This document shows positions 17,479-25,239 of a stretch of 64,000 nt of DNA, one piece after another. Position numbers and translations under genes: made by a program. Each line of letters opens with the position of its first letter. Position 1 is the first letter of the stretch. The stretch is from Pontibacter deserti (GTDB lineage: Bacteria > Bacteroidota > Bacteroidia > Cytophagales > Hymenobacteraceae). The stretch is taken from assembly GCF_023630255.1 (NCBI RefSeq), contig NZ_JALPRS010000001.1:620001-684000 (forward strand). Direction: 5' to 3'. Below the pieces are notes generated by a model. That model was not told the DNA's origin and searched no databases. It worked only from the letters and a program-made list of their open reading frames with translations.

Positions 17479-18849
17479 ATGATAATAATTGATACTGCCT
17501 TAGCCAAACGTCAGGCTGAAAATAACCCGATCAGAGTTGCCATGGTTGGTGCCGGCTTTATGGGCCGCGGCATCGCGCTTCAGATCTGCAAATACGTGCA
17601 GGGCATGGAGCTTGTAGCCATTGCAAACCGCGATATCTCAAAAGCAAAAAGAGCTTACACCGAAGCCAGTGTAGAAACTGGAGTAGAAGAAGTAGCCTCA
17701 GTTGAGAAACTGGAAGAAAACATCCGTTTGGGCAAGTATAGCATTACCGACGATGCTATGCTGCTTTGCAAAGCCGAAGGTATTGATGCCATTATTGAAG
17801 TTACCGGAGCTGTTGAGTTCGGTACAAACGTAGCCATGCGCGCTATCGAGAACGGCAAACACATCATCATGATGAATGCCGAAGTAGATGGTACCGTTGG
17901 CCCGATCCTGAAAGTATACGCTGACAAAGCTGGAGTGATATTTACAAACGCAGATGGCGATCAACCGGGCGTTATCATGAACCTGTACCGTTTCGTGAAA
18001 GGACTTGGCGTGAAGCCGGTGCTTTGCGGTAACATTAAAGGCTTACATGACCCGTATCGTAACCCAACTACACAAAAAGGTTTTGCAGAGAAATGGGGAC
18101 AGCAGCCATCTATGGTTACCTCGTTTGCCGATGGTAGCAAGATATCGTTTGAGCAGGCTATAGTTGCTAACGGAACAGGTATGCGTGTTGCCAAGCGTGG
18201 CATGCATGGACCAACTGTTGCGCCGGGTACTCCGCTTAAAGATTGCGTACACAACCTGTATCCGCTGGAAGATCTGACAAACGGACCGGGTATAGTTGAT
18301 TACGTGGTGGCAGCAGAGCCAGGACCAGGCGTATTTGTACTGGGCACGCATGACGACCCGATTCAGCAGCACTACCTGAACCTGTACAAGCTAGGCGAAG
18401 GTCCGTTGTACCTGTTCTACACGCCTTACCACCTGTGCCATTTTGAGGTGCCGACCACAGTAGCACGTGCGGTGTTGTTTAACGATGCTGCGCTTGCCCC
18501 AATGGGTGCACCAACCGTAGAAGTAGTTTCTGCCGCTAAAATTGACTTAAAAGCAGGTCAGGTAGTTGATGGAATTGGCCACTACATGACCTATGGTTTA
18601 TGCGAAAACGCTGACACAACTATAGCCGAAAACCTGCTGCCAATTGGTGTAGCTGAAGGCTGTGTGCTGAAGCATGATATACCAAAAGATCAGGTGCTGA
18701 CCTACGATGACGTGATACTGCCGGAAGGACGTCTGGTTGATAAACTTCGCGATATCCAGCGCCGTTTCTTTAACGCAACAGACAGCTCAGAAAAAGAGCA
18801 GATCCTAAAAAGCGTGTATGGTAAAAGTGAGACCTTAACGGAAGTATAA
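17479..18849 (+). CDS. Homoserine dehydrogenase-like NAD(P) oxidoreductase with SAF domain (COG4091 type)
   Basis: A 456-residue protein with an N-terminal Rossmann domain (AMVGAGFMGRGIA, about residues 20-32), a central dehydrogenase region (EVTGAVEFGTNVAM, MNAEVDGTVGP), and a C-terminal SAF-like region (about 340-430). I associate this layout with COG4091, a poorly characterised family often labelled 'predicted homoserine dehydrogenase'. Real homoserine dehydrogenases belong to amino-acid operons, whereas this one sits inside a sugar-nucleotide cassette. A role in making or modifying an unusual sugar, or in supplying a small precursor for it, is therefore more plausible. The reaction is not known. 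Confidence 0.82.
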   Translation: MIIIDTALAKRQAENNPIRVAMVGAGFMGRGIALQICKYVQGMELVAIANRDISKAKRAYTEASVETGVEEVASVEKLEENIRLGKYSITDDAMLLCKAEGIDAIIEVTGAVEFGTNVAMRAIENGKHIIMMNAEVDGTVGPILKVYADKAGVIFTNADGDQPGVIMNLYRFVKGLGVKPVLCGNIKGLHDPYRNPTTQKGFAEKWGQQPSMVTSFADGSKISFEQAIVANGTGMRVAKRGMHGPTVAPGTPLKDCVHNLYPLEDLTNGPGIVDYVVAAEPGPGVFVLGTHDDPIQQHYLNLYKLGEGPLYLFYTPYHLCHFEVPTTVARAVLFNDAALAPMGAPTVEVVSAAKIDLKAGQVVDGIGHYMTYGLCENADTTIAENLLPIGVAEGCVLKHDIPKDQVLTYDDVILPEGRLVDKLRDIQRRFFNATDSSEKEQILKSVYGKSETLTEV

Positions 18850-18874
18850 ATCTCCTGAACTATAACAATAAGAG

Positions 18875-18904
18875 CATCCCGACGAGTTGATACTTGCCGG
18901 GATG
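18875..18904 (+). terminator. Hairpin between cassette genes, possible attenuating terminator
   Basis: A 7-bp stem, CATCCCG (18875-18881) with CGGGATG (18898-18904), separated by 16 bases and followed by a short mixed T tract. It is weaker than the other terminators here and lies between genes of the same strand, so it may only partly stop transcription. Confidence 0.5.
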
Positions 18905-18927
18905 TTTCTGTTTAAAGCACATCTCTA

Positions 18928-19701
18928 ATGCAAAATATAGTTGGCATTATTCCGGCGGCAGGGCTGGGTTCCAGGTTAGGTGGGATGGCTTTTAGTAAAG
19001 AGCTCTTCCCGATAGGATTTGAGGTTGATGAATCGACTGGTCAGGAGTATCCGAAAGCCGTATCGCAGTACTTACTGGAGCTGATGCGCAAAGCAGGAGT
19101 GGCGCAGACTTACGTTATACTTCGGGATGGGAAATGGGACATACCTAGTTACTTTGGAGACGGCAGCAAGTATAAAATGCAATTGGCTTACCTGATGATG
19201 AACCGGCCTTACGGTACACCATTCTCCGTAGATCAGGCTTATAATTTCGTGAAAGGTAAAACTATAGTTTTTGGTTTCCCGGACATACTTGTGGAGCCCA
19301 AAAATGTATTTGTTAAACTTCTTGAAAAGCAACAGCAAACGCAGGCAGATGTGGTATTAGGCCTGTTTAAAATAGCCAATCCTCATAAATGGGATATGGT
19401 GGAAACCGACGAAACCGGCAATGTAAAAAATATACTTCCCAAACCTGAAAGTTCTGACCTGAAACATGCATGGTGCATTGCCGTTTGGTCCCCGGCGTTT
19501 ACGGAGTACATGCATCAGTATCTACAGCAAGTAGAGCCGGAATTTATACTTGGGGAGCTAAAAGAATTACCGATGGGATCCGTAATACAGGTTGCAATCG
19601 GGAACGGAATGATAGTGCAATCCGTATGCTTTCACGAAGGCAACTGCTTGGATATTGGAACCCCCGAAGATCTGAAAAAAGCCATTAAGCGCTTAACCTA
19701 A
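18928..19701 (+). CDS. Sugar-phosphate nucleotidyltransferase
   Basis: A 257-residue nucleotidyltransferase of the NTP_transferase family. The N-terminal loop is IPAAGLGSRLGG, followed by KELFPIGF and an inserted segment (VDESTGQEYPK). A metal-binding Asp probably lies in VFGFPDILVEP, where classical enzymes read GD. ALGLF-like and LDIGTPEDL segments (here VVLGLFK and CLDIGTPEDLKKA) complete the family pattern. Such enzymes activate a sugar-1-phosphate with dTTP, CTP or UTP. It is a second nucleotidyltransferase in the cassette besides rfbF, so either two activated sugars are made or this one acts on a different sugar phosphate. The start codon has no clear ribosome site. Confidence 0.87.
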   Translation: MQNIVGIIPAAGLGSRLGGMAFSKELFPIGFEVDESTGQEYPKAVSQYLLELMRKAGVAQTYVILRDGKWDIPSYFGDGSKYKMQLAYLMMNRPYGTPFSVDQAYNFVKGKTIVFGFPDILVEPKNVFVKLLEKQQQTQADVVLGLFKIANPHKWDMVETDETGNVKNILPKPESSDLKHAWCIAVWSPAFTEYMHQYLQQVEPEFILGELKELPMGSVIQVAIGNGMIVQSVCFHEGNCLDIGTPEDLKKAIKRLT

Positions 19702-19718
19702 ACTACCCTTATACTTGA

Positions 19719-20939
19719 ATGAGAATTTTACTTGTACATAACCATTACAAGCAATCTGCAGGCGAAGATACTGTTTTTTTTGCAGAAGCAGCTTTACTCG
19801 AGAGCCACGGCCACATAGTTGAAAAACTGACGCTTACCAATAATGATGTAAACTCGGTTACTGAGAAACTGGAAGCAGCCCTTGGTGTAATTTATAATAG
19901 TAAAAGCGCAAGGATAGTAGAAGAAAAGATACTGACCTACAAGCCGGATATCATTCATGTGCACAACTTCTTCCCGCTGATATCTCCAGCCGTATTTTAT
20001 GTTGCACAAAAACACCACGTACCGGTAGTAATGACCTTGCATAACTATAGATTGCTATGCCCAAGTGCTTACCTGCATTACAATGATCGGTTACATCTGG
20101 AGAACATCCATAAAACATTTCCGGTGCAGGCAATTTTAGATAAAGCTTACCGGAACTCATACTTCCAGACAACATCGGTTGTATTAACCACAGGTATTCA
20201 TAAACTACTAGGTACCTGGCAAACAAAAGTAGACCGTTATATTACGCTCACACAAGGCGGAACAGAGATGTTCCGGAACTCGTCGTTAAGGCTACGGCCG
20301 GAGCAGCTGGTTGTAAAGCCAAACTTTACTACAGATCTCGGAGAAGGTGCAGCAGAACGGGAAGATTATTTCTTGTTTGTAGGAAGGCTATCACCTGAAA
20401 AAGGAGTAGAAACGATGCTCAAGGCAAACGCTGCTTTTCCTTTTAAACTGAAAATAATAGGAGATGGGCCTTTGCGCGAAGCGGTGGAAGCACATGCTGC
20501 CACACATCCTAATGTAGAGTATTTGGGCTATCAGAAACGCCCAAGGGTAGAGGAGGAACTAAAGAAAGCAAAAGCACTTATTTTTCCATCGGAGTGGCCG
20601 GAAATGTTTGGTATGTCTATCATCGAAGCCTTCTCTACAGGTACACCGGTTATAGCAACTAACATGGGAGGTGCAGCTTACTTGGTAAAGCATAACCAGA
20701 ACGGCTTACTTTATACTCCACAGCAGGCAGCAGAGCTGGTGAAACAGGTACAGCTGTTAAACCAGAACAAAGAACTGGCGGCTGCGCTTGGTCGTGAGGC
20801 AAGACAAGAATATCTGGACAAGTATACAGCAGAAGTAAATTATCAGCAGCTACTGGATATTTACACCGATGTGATCAGGAAAAAAATGAAGCCTACTTCG
20901 GCAATAACTTCAGCAGACTTTGAGTTTTATAAAAACTAA
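19719..20939 (+). CDS. GT4 family glycosyltransferase
   Basis: A 406-residue GT-B fold transferase. The N-terminal half has HNHYKQSAGED and IIHVHNFFPLISP; the C-terminal donor-binding half has FVGRLSPEKGVETML, KIIGDGPLR and EWPEMFGMSIIEAFSTGTPVIA, ending in typical GT4 helices. It is the last gene of the plus-strand EPS operon, 17 bp after the nucleotidyltransferase, and it may use the sugar made by that cassette. It is closed by a very strong terminator. Donor and acceptor are unknown. Confidence 0.93.
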   Translation: MRILLVHNHYKQSAGEDTVFFAEAALLESHGHIVEKLTLTNNDVNSVTEKLEAALGVIYNSKSARIVEEKILTYKPDIIHVHNFFPLISPAVFYVAQKHHVPVVMTLHNYRLLCPSAYLHYNDRLHLENIHKTFPVQAILDKAYRNSYFQTTSVVLTTGIHKLLGTWQTKVDRYITLTQGGTEMFRNSSLRLRPEQLVVKPNFTTDLGEGAAEREDYFLFVGRLSPEKGVETMLKANAAFPFKLKIIGDGPLREAVEAHAATHPNVEYLGYQKRPRVEEELKKAKALIFPSEWPEMFGMSIIEAFSTGTPVIATNMGGAAYLVKHNQNGLLYTPQQAAELVKQVQLLNQNKELAAALGREARQEYLDKYTAEVNYQQLLDIYTDVIRKKMKPTSAITSADFEFYKN

Positions 20940-20951
20940 TAACAAGTGTTT

Positions 20952-20994
20952 AACTAAAAAGCCGGCTAGTTTATGACTAGCCGGCTTTTTAGTT
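20952..20994. terminator. Perfect 19-bp bidirectional terminator
   Basis: The stem 20952-20970 pairs without mismatch with 20976-20994 around a 5-nt loop, with A and T tracts built into the arms. It lies between two convergent genes (stops at 20939 and 20995) and should terminate both. Confidence 0.92.
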
Positions 20995-22236
20995 TTAAGC
21001 TACTTTTATCTGTTCTATTTCTTTTTCCTGTTTCTTTATTCGCTGTAGTACATCTACAAGTTTATCTGTTTCAACAAAAATATTAGCGCGCTGTCCCTGG
21101 TTCAGGTTAAATATCCTGCGCTTATTCGGACAGATAATGTATTCATAATCAAGGTCAATTTTTGTGGCAATATCATAGAATGGCTCCACGATAAAACCTT
21201 CGTTAAATATCTCGATTACTTTAGTGCCTGGTTTGCAGAAAAACAGATTTATAAGCCCTGCTCCAGTGGCACCTACAACTACTTTTGCCTTAGAAAATAG
21301 CTTGATCTTTTCTTTTATGCTGAGTTTGCTCGATACGATATTCTGGAAATCGAAAGGTTTTAGTTCTTTCAGTACTTCCTTTTCATTGATTACTACTCTT
21401 AATTCAGAGTCCGATCTGCTGATATACAACGACGGGGCTACAGGCGTTATAAGTTCGTTTTCTTCGTCAGCATAAGGCATAAACGAAGACCGGATATAAT
21501 TACACAGCCATTTAGGTATAAGTGTATTATTACCGCGTGGGGCCGTAGAAGCTATTATGCAGTCTGCAGTGATATGTGGGTGTTTATCACTTTCAATAAT
21601 CTTGTCAGGAGTTATACCAAGTAGTTCCAGTGTTTCCCTCTGGTAATCGTAACATGTGCTAGGCACTAGAAACCAATCTACTTTATCGTAAAGGCCGCTT
21701 TCGCGCAACAGATGCAGGCGAGGCAGTACATCTATAAACCAGTGCCCAATATTGTTTATACCGGCTCCACCGGTTAAAAGGGAGAAAACAGTTCCTTTAA
21801 ATCTTTCGGGTGATGAAAAGAAACGTTGCTCAAAAATATTGTTTAAGTTTGGCTCAGTTACTTTACCCATCACCAGGCTTAACGAAACGTGCTCAATAAG
21901 CCTGTTGTATTGCGTTACAACTGCCACACTACTTTCGTTATCGGTATAGATTCTTCCGTTGGGAGCTTCAATAACTAAATAGTCTGTAATTACATGGCGC
22001 TTTGGCTTCCAGTAATCTGAGCAGGCCTGATACAGTTCCTCTGTAATATCCAGTTGAGTTTCATACCTTGGATATATACTATGTACTTTTATTTCCTTTT
22101 GGTTAACTGTAGTTAAGTCGTCAGTGTTAATCCTGCAGACGTCAGAGGGCCTGTAGCGTGTATTATATGGGATTATACGTCCCATTACTTTCTTTACCCG
22201 TTTATTACCCTTCTCGTAATAGGCCTTTATTTTCAT
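20995..22236 (-). CDS. Glycosyltransferase family 61-like protein
   Basis: A 413-residue protein whose C-terminal half carries the GT61 (DUF563) pattern: NIGHWFIDVLPRLHLL, then SRSDSELR, and GATGAGLINLFFCKPGTKVIEIF near residues 327-349. There is no signal peptide or membrane helix, so it probably acts at the cytoplasmic face on lipid-linked sugars. It is the last gene of a minus-strand group with an AlgJ/X-like protein and an MBOAT acyltransferase, about 60 bp downstream of the former. GT61 enzymes include xylosyl- and N-acetylglucosaminyl-transferases in eukaryotes; bacterial members occur in surface-polysaccharide loci. The sugar is unknown. Confidence 0.85.
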   Translation of the reverse strand: MKIKAYYEKGNKRVKKVMGRIIPYNTRYRPSDVCRINTDDLTTVNQKEIKVHSIYPRYETQLDITEELYQACSDYWKPKRHVITDYLVIEAPNGRIYTDNESSVAVVTQYNRLIEHVSLSLVMGKVTEPNLNNIFEQRFFSSPERFKGTVFSLLTGGAGINNIGHWFIDVLPRLHLLRESGLYDKVDWFLVPSTCYDYQRETLELLGITPDKIIESDKHPHITADCIIASTAPRGNNTLIPKWLCNYIRSSFMPYADEENELITPVAPSLYISRSDSELRVVINEKEVLKELKPFDFQNIVSSKLSIKEKIKLFSKAKVVVGATGAGLINLFFCKPGTKVIEIFNEGFIVEPFYDIATKIDLDYEYIICPNKRRIFNLNQGQRANIFVETDKLVDVLQRIKKQEKEIEQIKVA

Positions 22237-22296
22237 GACTCTGTTCCTTAGGTTCCAACTGCTATTTATATAAAAGGCAGCCTTAGCAATAATTAG

Positions 22297-23406
22297 TTAC
22301 TTTGTGTAATTCGCAAACCGACTTACATTATCTTTTTCAGTTTTATTCTGTTGCAGTTGCTGTGCTACTAAATCAGCGGCAACTTCTACTGCTATGTTAT
22401 TCCAATGGGCATCATCTGTCGGATACAAGGCGATATTGTCCTGCTGGTGTAGTTTTTCAAAATTTGTTTGTGTATCCACCACATCAATATTGCGTCTACG
22501 TAATTCAGCCATCAGTCTGGGTAAAAAATCCGGCTTCTTTTTAGAGGGCAACATCTGGTAATAGATATTTTCTTTGTTTGGTATAGGCATGAATATAAAT
22601 TTTATACCCCGTTCCTGAAGCACAGCTTTATACCCTTCTAAAATATTTGCCATATCTAAAATTTCCTGATCAGTATAATGGCGGTTAGCAATCTCTCCTT
22701 CAATAAAATATTCGTTGTTAAACGAGATATATTCCTTCCTGCCAAAAGAACGTTCTATACTTGCCAATGCCCGGTGGTATAACCCAAGTTTAGAGATACG
22801 GTCGGCTGTTATAAAAAGCTTGGTCAGCAGGTAAGAAGAGTTGATGAGGTCGCCCGTATAATTTCTGATTTTCGAGCCTAAACCATTGGCTCCAACTGCA
22901 GGCAACCCGGGTATGCGTCGCTCAATACTGGATAAAATTACCAGCTCAGGTGGATCCTGAACAAATCGTTCTGTAGCCAGAAAGCGGTTCATGGTAGCAG
23001 GTGCAAAAGAGTAAACTTCTTTGTTTAGTTGTCGCTCAAGTGCTTCAGCCAGTGTTTCTTCCTGCGATAGTTTGGCTCCGGTTATATTCGAATCTCCAAT
23101 GAGGAGCACATCACATTTACTGTCTCTGTTTCTGTAGCCATATGCATCCGTAAACCATTCTACTTTGCGCTTGGTGGCAAAAGGGGTATGCGGCGCCAAC
23201 TCACCTTCTTCTTCCATTACCAAATGCTGGTTCGGGTAAAAAGGTCCGGACATTACTTCCATTTTGTTTACCGAAATGGTTTCCCAAATCCTGAAGGTGA
23301 AAAAGTTTATAGGAAGTATAGTGGCTTCGATGAGGGGCCAGAGAATAAAGGGGAGCGACAACAAGGTTAGTTTAACCAGCAGCCTTTTTACGCCATTGTT
23401 TTGCAT
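22297..23406 (-). CDS. AlgJ/AlgX-like SGNH protein, probable polysaccharide O-acetylation partner
   Basis: A 369-residue protein with one N-terminal membrane segment (about residues 9-30) and an SGNH/ALGX-type domain. Block I reads LLIGDSN (Ser nucleophile near residue 107) and the C-terminal block reads DDAHWN, which supplies the Asp-x-x-His pair. In alginate and related systems such proteins sit on the periplasmic side and pass acetyl groups from an MBOAT membrane protein to the polymer. The MBOAT gene lies 12 bp upstream in the same direction, which supports that role. A family distinction between AlgJ, AlgX and the more distant PatB-like proteins is not possible by eye. Confidence 0.86.
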   Translation of the reverse strand: MQNNGVKRLLVKLTLLSLPFILWPLIEATILPINFFTFRIWETISVNKMEVMSGPFYPNQHLVMEEEGELAPHTPFATKRKVEWFTDAYGYRNRDSKCDVLLIGDSNITGAKLSQEETLAEALERQLNKEVYSFAPATMNRFLATERFVQDPPELVILSSIERRIPGLPAVGANGLGSKIRNYTGDLINSSYLLTKLFITADRISKLGLYHRALASIERSFGRKEYISFNNEYFIEGEIANRHYTDQEILDMANILEGYKAVLQERGIKFIFMPIPNKENIYYQMLPSKKKPDFLPRLMAELRRRNIDVVDTQTNFEKLHQQDNIALYPTDDAHWNNIAVEVAADLVAQQLQQNKTEKDNVSRFANYTK

Positions 23407-23418
23407 AACCTTATACTT

Positions 23419-24897
23419 TTAAAATTGGAAATAAATAAACTCCTGATTACCAAACTGCCCGAAGAGTAAGACCGCAATAAGTGCGATATAGTATACACTC
23501 CATCTGATGACTGCAGGGCGTTGCAAAATAAGTTGGGATACACTGCCATTTCGCTGAATAAGGTGCACAGTTTCCATTACTAGAATAGCAATTACTGAAA
23601 CAGCAAATACCTTAGCGCCCTGTTCCATAAACAGAATATGATCCAGGTTTACACCTGCAAAAACCTGGCTGAAGTTGCCTAACCCTACGAAGCTATACTT
23701 TATAATATAAAGCGCATCTGAGAGGCTATTTGCCCGGAAGAAGATCCAGGAAAAACATACCAGCACAAATACAGAAAGTACCTGAACCCATTTATATAAC
23801 AGCGGGTAATTTGTTAAACCTATAGCCTGTGCTAATGCATTGCGCTGTTTGGCTGTTACAAGAGCAAACACAAGGTAAAATCCATGCAAGGCACCCCAGA
23901 CTATAAAAGTCCAGTTGGCGCCATGCCAAAGGCCGCTTACCATAAAGGTGATAAATAAATTATAGTACCAGCGCCATTTAACAACCCGGTTACCTCCTAA
24001 AGGGATATATAGATAATCGCGGAACCAGCTGGAGAGCGAAATATGCCAGCGGCTCCAGAATTCAGCAATAGATTTAGAAAAGTAAGGTCTGCGGAAATTT
24101 TCCATCAGGTTATAGCCCATTACCTGAGCAGCACCTATTGCTATGTCTGAGTATCCTGAGAAGTCGCAGTAGATCTGGAAGGCAAAGAACACGGTAGCTA
24201 AAATCAGTGTGATGCCTTCGTAGTCGGTGGGGTTGTTATAGACCTGGTTTACCAGCAGGGCCAGGTTATCAGCAATTACAATTTTCTTAAAGAATCCCCA
24301 GGCCATACGGCGTAAACCTGCCACTACGCGGCCATAGTCAAAGTCAAAGCTGGAGCGTAACTGGCCAAGCAGGTTTTCAGCACGCTCGATAGGGCCAGCT
24401 ACCAGTTGTGGAAAAAAGGTAATAAAGAGCGCAAAAATACCCAGATGTTTCTCTGCTTTTATACGGCCATGGTACACATCTATACTATAGCTCATTGTCT
24501 GGAAAGTATAAAATGAGATACCCATTGGCAGCAGCAGCTCAAAAGCCGGCATTGCATAATTCATGCCTAGGCCTTGAGCCAGGCCATGTGCGCTTTCATT
24601 AAAGAAGTTGTAATATTTAAAGAGTGTAAGTGTGGCAAGGTTGGCGAACAGGGAAATATACAGGTATGGTCTACGCTTGTTCTTTTCTTCGTCTGAATAT
24701 CGGCTCATGGTACGACCTGTCAGGTAATCCAGCACCGTTGAAGCGATAAGTATAATGGAGTAGGCTGGCTTCCAAGACATATAAAAGTAGTAGCTGGCCA
24801 GCAACAGTATTATCCACCTTCTATTATGGGGAGTGAGGAAATAGAGGGTAACTACTACCGGGAAGAAGATAAAGAATTCAGTAGAGTTAAATAGCAT
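23419..24897 (-). CDS. MBOAT family O-acyltransferase (AlgI-like)
   Basis: A 492-residue polytopic membrane protein of about ten or more helices. Typical features are the opening MLFNSTEFFIFFP, the PQLVAGPIERA motif, FWSRWHISLSSWFRDYLYIPLGG, and GLWHGANWTFIVWGALHG, whose final His is the expected catalytic residue. AlgI-like enzymes bring acetyl groups across the membrane for O-acetylation of exported polysaccharides. It is the first gene of a three-gene minus-strand operon with the SGNH partner and a GT61-like enzyme. Its position inside an EPS locus makes the EPS the likely acceptor. Confidence 0.95.
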   Translation of the reverse strand: MLFNSTEFFIFFPVVVTLYFLTPHNRRWIILLLASYYFYMSWKPAYSIILIASTVLDYLTGRTMSRYSDEEKNKRRPYLYISLFANLATLTLFKYYNFFNESAHGLAQGLGMNYAMPAFELLLPMGISFYTFQTMSYSIDVYHGRIKAEKHLGIFALFITFFPQLVAGPIERAENLLGQLRSSFDFDYGRVVAGLRRMAWGFFKKIVIADNLALLVNQVYNNPTDYEGITLILATVFFAFQIYCDFSGYSDIAIGAAQVMGYNLMENFRRPYFSKSIAEFWSRWHISLSSWFRDYLYIPLGGNRVVKWRWYYNLFITFMVSGLWHGANWTFIVWGALHGFYLVFALVTAKQRNALAQAIGLTNYPLLYKWVQVLSVFVLVCFSWIFFRANSLSDALYIIKYSFVGLGNFSQVFAGVNLDHILFMEQGAKVFAVSVIAILVMETVHLIQRNGSVSQLILQRPAVIRWSVYYIALIAVLLFGQFGNQEFIYFQF

Positions 24898-25233
24898 ACT
24901 AAGGGGTTAATAGGGTGTTCAGATCTACTTAACAGGTCATTAACGGCATTAAGCTTTAAGTGAAAACTTAGATACCAACTGGAACATGGTGCTGTACTTT
25001 ACTTTATCTCTATTATATAGGTAGTAGCCGAAAAGGTTGGCTGTTTCTTCCTATATTTTTCTGAGAGAATATAGTTAAGCCTTAATAAGTCGGTTATACG
25101 TTTTATAAATTATGAAGGATAGAATTGTTTGATTAAATAATTGAATTTAAAGCATAAAACTTGTACAAAAAATATAAGAACCTTAAGAATGAATCATCGT
25201 TAAAGAGCCTGATAAATTTGTACATAACCTACA
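24898..25233. other. Divergent intergenic region with possible promoter
   Basis: About 340 A/T-rich bases between the minus-strand MBOAT operon and the plus-strand SGNH/CHU_C gene. A TAAATTTG sequence at 25213-25220 fits the Bacteroidota -7 box (TAnnTTTG) just ahead of the downstream start, but I do not see a matching TTG-type -33 element. No gene is visible. Confidence 0.4.
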
Positions 25234-25239
25234 GTGCGT

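Noticed and set aside
17479..18849. Homoserine dehydrogenase of amino-acid biosynthesis
   Set aside because: It lacks an aspartokinase or threonine-pathway context, has a SAF-like C-terminus, and lies inside a sugar-nucleotide cassette; kept as a COG4091-type oxidoreductase of unknown reaction.
14927..19701. dTDP-rhamnose operon (rmlABCD)
   Set aside because: An RmlC-type epimerase and nucleotidyltransferases are present, but no RmlB or RmlD is recognisable, and the first gene is a cytidylyltransferase.
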